A stretch of DNA of 16,355 nt from Cribrihabitans_A pelagius (GTDB lineage Bacteria > Pseudomonadota > Alphaproteobacteria > Rhodobacterales > Rhodobacteraceae): the NCBI RefSeq assembly GCF_048820915.1, contig NZ_JBMERR010000036.1, positions 1-16,355 on the forward strand. The letters run 5' to 3'. The notes under the pieces are model-generated. The model was given only the letters and a program-made list of their open reading frames with translations, had not been told where the DNA came from and did no database searches. How positions within the stretch are numbered: the stretch's first letter is position 1; each line of letters starts with the position of its first letter. Below are positions 13,555-16,355 of the stretch, piece after piece. Made by a program: the position numbers and the translations under genes.

Positions 13555-14805
13555 TCACTCCACGACTTCTGCCGTTTCCAGCACGGCATGCAAGAGCACA
13601 TCTGCCCCGGCCGCAGCCCACTCGCGGCTGATTTCCTCGTCCTCGTTGTGGCTGAGCCCGTCGACACAAGGGCACATCACCATGGCGGTCGGTGCCACCT
13701 TGTTGATCCAGCAGGCATCGTGCCCCGCGCCCGAGATGATGTTGCGGTGCGAATAGCCCAGCTGCTCGGCCGCGCGGCGCACGGCGGAGACGCAGTTTTC
13801 GTCGAATGTCACCGGGTCGAAATGGCCAACCTGCTCGATTTCCAGGCCCAGTTCCAGCTCTTCGGCGATCCTTGCGGCACCCTCGCGCAGGCGGCGTTCC
13901 ATGTCCTCCTGGGTGTCGAAGCTGGGCGAGCGGAAGTCGATGGTGAAGACCACCTTCCCCGGCACGATGTTGCGGCTGTTGGGGTAGTAGTCGCAGTGGC
14001 CCACAGCACCGACCGCGTCGGGCTGGTGGCTCATCGCGATCTCATGCACCAGATCGGTGATCCGCGCCGCCCCCAGGCCGGCGTTGCGGCGCATCGGCAT
14101 CGGGGTGGAGCCGGTGTGCGCCTCCTGGCCGGTCAGCGTCACCTGCAGCCAGTTCAGGCCCTGGCCATGGGTGACGACGCCAATGTCCTTGTCCTCGGCT
14201 TCCAGAATGGGGCCCTGCTCGATATGCAGCTCGAACATCGCGTGCATCTTGCGGCTGCCCACCGGTTCGTCGCCAACATAGCCGATGCGCGCCAGCTCCT
14301 CGCCGAATTTCTTGCCTTCCGCATCCTCGCGCCCGTAGGCCCAGTCCTGGGTGTGGACGCCGGCAAAGACGCCGGAGGACAGCATCGCCGGGGCAAAGCG
14401 GGTGCCTTCCTCGTTGGTCCAGTTGACCACCACGATGGGGCGGCGGGTGCGCAGGCCTTGGTCGCGGATCGAGCGCACGACCTCGAGCCCCGCCAGCACG
14501 CCGAGCACACCGTCGTACTTGCCGCCCGTGGGCTGGGTATCCAGATGGCTGCCCATCATCACCGGATCCAGATCCGGCTCGGTGCCTTCAAGGCGGGCAA
14601 ACATGTTGCCCATGCTGTCGACGCCCACCGTCATGCCGGATTCTTCGCACCAGCGCTTGAACAGGTTGCGGCCGTCCTTGTCCGCGTCAGTGAGCGTCTG
14701 GCGGTTGTTGCCGCCGCGCAGGCCGGGGCCGACCTTGGCCATTTCCATCAGCGAATCCCACAGGCGGCTGCCGTCGATGCGGGCGTCGCTTTGCACGTCT
14801 TTCAT
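13555..14805 (-). CDS. M20-family N-carbamoyl amino acid/beta-ureidopropionate amidohydrolase
   Basis: A 416-residue zinc-dependent amidase of the HyuC/AmaB/beta-ureidopropionase group. Metal and catalytic residues are visible: H87 in GSHLDT, D98 in GGKYDGVLG, E132/E133 in NEEG, H194 in HIEQGP, the dimer-lid H230 in AHTGSTPMPMRRNA, and SGAGHDA near the end. It would hydrolyse N-carbamoyl-beta-alanine (from dihydrouracil) to beta-alanine, CO2 and ammonia, the third step after dihydropyrimidinase. The bacterial yeast-type beta-ureidopropionase and L-carbamoylase are hard to tell apart by motif, so an N-carbamoyl-L-amino acid role is the main alternative. The neighbouring beta-alanine-type transaminase favours the pyrimidine reading. 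The start at 14805 follows AGGGAGA. Longer in-frame starts run into the intergenic gap without support. Confidence 0.92.
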   Translation of the reverse strand: MKDVQSDARIDGSRLWDSLMEMAKVGPGLRGGNNRQTLTDADKDGRNLFKRWCEESGMTVGVDSMGNMFARLEGTEPDLDPVMMGSHLDTQPTGGKYDGVLGVLAGLEVVRSIRDQGLRTRRPIVVVNWTNEEGTRFAPAMLSSGVFAGVHTQDWAYGREDAEGKKFGEELARIGYVGDEPVGSRKMHAMFELHIEQGPILEAEDKDIGVVTHGQGLNWLQVTLTGQEAHTGSTPMPMRRNAGLGAARITDLVHEIAMSHQPDAVGAVGHCDYYPNSRNIVPGKVVFTIDFRSPSFDTQEDMERRLREGAARIAEELELGLEIEQVGHFDPVTFDENCVSAVRRAAEQLGYSHRNIISGAGHDACWINKVAPTAMVMCPCVDGLSHNEDEEISREWAAAGADVLLHAVLETAEVVE

Positions 14806-14822
14806 GTCTTTCTCCCTGTTCC

Positions 14823-14863
14823 GCCCCTGCCCCCGCGCGCCCCTTGGACCGCGATGCAGGGGC
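14823..14863 (-). other. Intercistronic inverted repeat
   Basis: GCCCCTGC (14823-14830) and GCAGGGGC (14856-14863) form an 8-bp stem with a 25-base C/G-rich loop, in the 64-base gap between the transaminase and amidohydrolase genes. No U-run. It could stabilise or pause the transcript; chance is possible. Confidence 0.35.
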
Positions 14864-14869
14864 AGGTCT

Positions 14870-16189
14870 TCACGCGGTGAGCGACTCGGCGAGGATGCCG
14901 ACCAGCTCGTCGATTTCATGCTTTTCGATGATCAGCGGCGGCGACATGGCGATGATGTCGCCGGTGGTGCGCAGATGCGCCCCCTTGTCCCAGGCGCGCA
15001 GGTAGGTGTCGAAGGCGCGCTTGGTCGGCACGCCGGCAACCGGCTCCAGCTCCACCGCACCGACGAGGCCCGCGCAGCGGATGTCCTTCACATGCGGCAG
15101 CCCCTTGAGGCTGAACAGCGCATCCGCCCAATAGTCCTCCAGCGAAGCGGCACGCTCGAACAGCTCTTCCTCGCGGTAGGTGTCCAGCGCCGCCAGCGCT
15201 GCCGCGCAGGCCACCGGGTTGCCCGAGTAGGTGTAGCCATGGAACAGCTCGATCATATGCTCGGGCCCGGTCATGAAGGCGTCGTGGATTTCGCTGCTCA
15301 CCATCACCGCGCCCATCGGAATCACGCCATTGGTGAGTCCCTTGGCGGTGGTGATCATGTCCGGCTCCACACCGTAGTAATCGGCGCCAAAACCCCGGCC
15401 GAGGCGGCCATAAGCGGTAATCACCTCGTCAAAAATCAGCAGGATGCCGTGCTCGCGGGTGATCTCGCGCAGCCGCTCCAGGTAGCCCTTGGGCGGCAGG
15501 ATCACCCCGGCGGAGCCGGCCATCGGCTCGACGATCACCGCGGCAATGGTCTCCGCCCCGTGCAGGTCGATCAGCCGCACCAGGTCCTCGGCCAGTTCCG
15601 CGCCATGCGCCGGCTGGCCCTTGGTATAGGCGTTGCGCTCCAGGTCATGGGTGTGGCGCAGGTGATCGACGCCTGTCAGCAGACTGCCGAAATGGCGGCG
15701 GTTGTTGACGATGCCGCCCACCGAGATGCCGCCGAAGTTCACCCCGTGATAGCCCTTCTCGCGGCCGATCAGCCGCGTGCGGCCCTGTTCGCCCTTGGCC
15801 TTGTGGTAGGCCAGCGCGATCTTCAGCGCGGTCTCCACCGATTCCGAGCCGGAGTTTGTGAAGAACACGTGGTTCAGATCGCCCGGCGCCAGTTCGGCCA
15901 GCCGGTTGGCAAGTTCAAACGCTTTCGGGTGGCCCATCTGGAAGGCGGGGGCATAGTCCAGCTCGGTCACCTGTTTCTGCACCGCTTCGGTGATGCGCGG
16001 CGCGGCGTGGCCCGCGTTCACGCACCACAGGCCGGCGGTACCGTCCATCACCTTGCGGCCTTCAGTGGTAGTGTAATACATGCCCTCGGCTGCCGCGACC
16101 ATGCGCGGGGTCTGCTTGAATTGCCGGTTGGCCGTGAAAGGCATCCAATAGGCGTCCATCGCGTTTGCGCGCTTTGGATCAGTGGTCAT
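14870..16189 (-). CDS. Class III omega-amino acid (beta-alanine):pyruvate transaminase
   Basis: A 439-residue PLP enzyme of the class III (omega) aminotransferases. The N-terminal WMPFTANRQFK (15-25) is characteristic of beta-alanine:pyruvate aminotransferases such as the Pseudomonas putida enzyme. TNSGSESVETALK (111-123) holds the phosphate-binding turn, D254 is in LIFDEVITAYGRLGR, and the Schiff-base lysine is K283 in ITTAKGLTNGVIPMG. It would convert beta-alanine (or 3-aminoisobutyrate) and pyruvate to malonate semialdehyde and alanine, completing the dihydropyrimidine route. The ATG at 16189 is preferred over the TTG six bases upstream because AAGGA lies at proper distance only for the ATG. 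It begins 23 bases after the pntB stop in the same direction. Confidence 0.92.
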   Translation of the reverse strand: MTTDPKRANAMDAYWMPFTANRQFKQTPRMVAAAEGMYYTTTEGRKVMDGTAGLWCVNAGHAAPRITEAVQKQVTELDYAPAFQMGHPKAFELANRLAELAPGDLNHVFFTNSGSESVETALKIALAYHKAKGEQGRTRLIGREKGYHGVNFGGISVGGIVNNRRHFGSLLTGVDHLRHTHDLERNAYTKGQPAHGAELAEDLVRLIDLHGAETIAAVIVEPMAGSAGVILPPKGYLERLREITREHGILLIFDEVITAYGRLGRGFGADYYGVEPDMITTAKGLTNGVIPMGAVMVSSEIHDAFMTGPEHMIELFHGYTYSGNPVACAAALAALDTYREEELFERAASLEDYWADALFSLKGLPHVKDIRCAGLVGAVELEPVAGVPTKRAFDTYLRAWDKGAHLRTTGDIIAMSPPLIIEKHEIDELVGILAESLTA

Positions 16190-16212
16190 GTCCAAATCCT
16201 TCTCTCATGCGG

Positions 16213-16355
16213 TCAGGCCGCGATTTTTCCCAGCAGCGTATCGAGCGACTGTTTTGCGTCGCCGTAGAACATGCGGGTGTTTTCCTTGAAGAACAGGGGG
16301 TTCTCGATGCCCGAATACCCTGTGCCCTGGCCGCGCTTGGAGACGAAGACCTGTT
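16213..16355 (-). CDS. pntB: NAD(P) transhydrogenase subunit beta, C-terminal end (partial)
   Basis: The last 47 codons of a gene entering from the right edge. The translation includes [33 protein letters not shown] and a final LLGKIAA. This matches the NADP-binding domain III end of PntB (E. coli has [29 protein letters not shown] by memory of the family). PntAB is the proton-translocating inner-membrane transhydrogenase that makes NADPH from NADH. Only the C-terminus is visible, so whether the gene is intact is unknown. The transaminase ATG follows after 23 bases, and I see no terminator in the gap, so read-through into the catabolic genes is possible. Confidence 0.88.
   Translation of the reverse strand, partial: [46 protein letters not shown]

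Noticed and set aside
10838..13756. A 972-codon open frame on the plus strand opposite the permease and dihydropyrimidinase genes
   Set aside because: Composition is dominated by His, Arg, Gly, Ala and Asp with no domain, and it mirrors two well-recognised minus-strand genes. Long antisense frames are expected in high-GC DNA.
13540..14880. A 446-codon plus-strand frame opposite the amidohydrolase gene
   Set aside because: Antisense shadow with no recognisable domain; the minus-strand frame carries a full M20 metal site.
16190..16195. TTG start six bases upstream of the transaminase ATG
   Set aside because: The AAGGA sequence would be too close to the TTG; the spacing fits the ATG at 16189.
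14351..16267. A 638-codon plus-strand frame opposite the transaminase
   Set aside because: Same reason: low-information Arg/His/Gly/Ala composition opposite a complete PLP enzyme.
1..16355. CRISPR array, tRNA or rRNA genes, riboswitches, attachment sites
   Set aside because: Read for regularly spaced repeats, cloverleaf-like segments and conserved RNA motifs; none was convincing. Intergenic gaps are mostly too short to hold them.

Overview
The window is high-GC DNA that reads like a roseobacter-group alphaproteobacterium (family Rhodobacteraceae, a Phaeobacter/Leisingera/Ruegeria-like organism). This placement rests on the overall protein character (a PntB C-terminus, an arsR-arsH pair, a pyrimidine/hydantoin catabolic set) and on codon use. 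It is inference; no marker gene such as rRNA is present.

Left edge (1-605): a decayed C-terminal scrap of an IS transposase, then about 450 bases with no credible gene, ending in a weak promoter-like sequence and a 14-bp perfect palindrome just upstream of the first gene.

Region A (606-8831, plus strand): seven tightly packed genes that look like one operon. In order they are an ATP-grasp ligase, an FAD/NAD(P)-binding oxidoreductase, an AbrB-family membrane protein, a second ATP-grasp ligase, an aldolase of the 4-hydroxy-2-oxovalerate aldolase family, an acylating aldehyde dehydrogenase of the MhpF/DmpF family, and a fold-type I aminotransferase. No aromatic ring-cleavage genes accompany the aldolase/dehydrogenase pair. 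The set is better read as a small biosynthetic cluster: acyl-CoA is reduced to an aldehyde, condensed with pyruvate to a 4-hydroxy-2-oxo acid, transaminated to a 4-hydroxy amino acid, joined to one or more partners by the ATP-grasp ligases, and possibly oxidised and exported. The individual families are clear; the pathway and product are inference. This is the best candidate in the window for an undescribed system.

Region B (8870-10091): divergent arsR and arsH. The 178-bp intergenic region has face-to-face promoters whose -35 boxes lie on the same bases, two near-identical operator-like sites, and an arsR promoter placed so that its mRNA would be leaderless.

Region C (10153-16355, minus strand): the end of pntB, then an omega-amino acid (beta-alanine):pyruvate transaminase, an M20-type N-carbamoyl amino acid/beta-ureidopropionate amidohydrolase, dihydropyrimidinase, an NCS1 nucleobase/hydantoin permease and a small DUF1330 protein. 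Together they import and degrade dihydropyrimidines (or hydantoins) to an oxo acid. Dihydropyrimidine dehydrogenase is not in the window. A well-formed hairpin plus U-run separates dihydropyrimidinase from the permease gene and may attenuate the distal genes.
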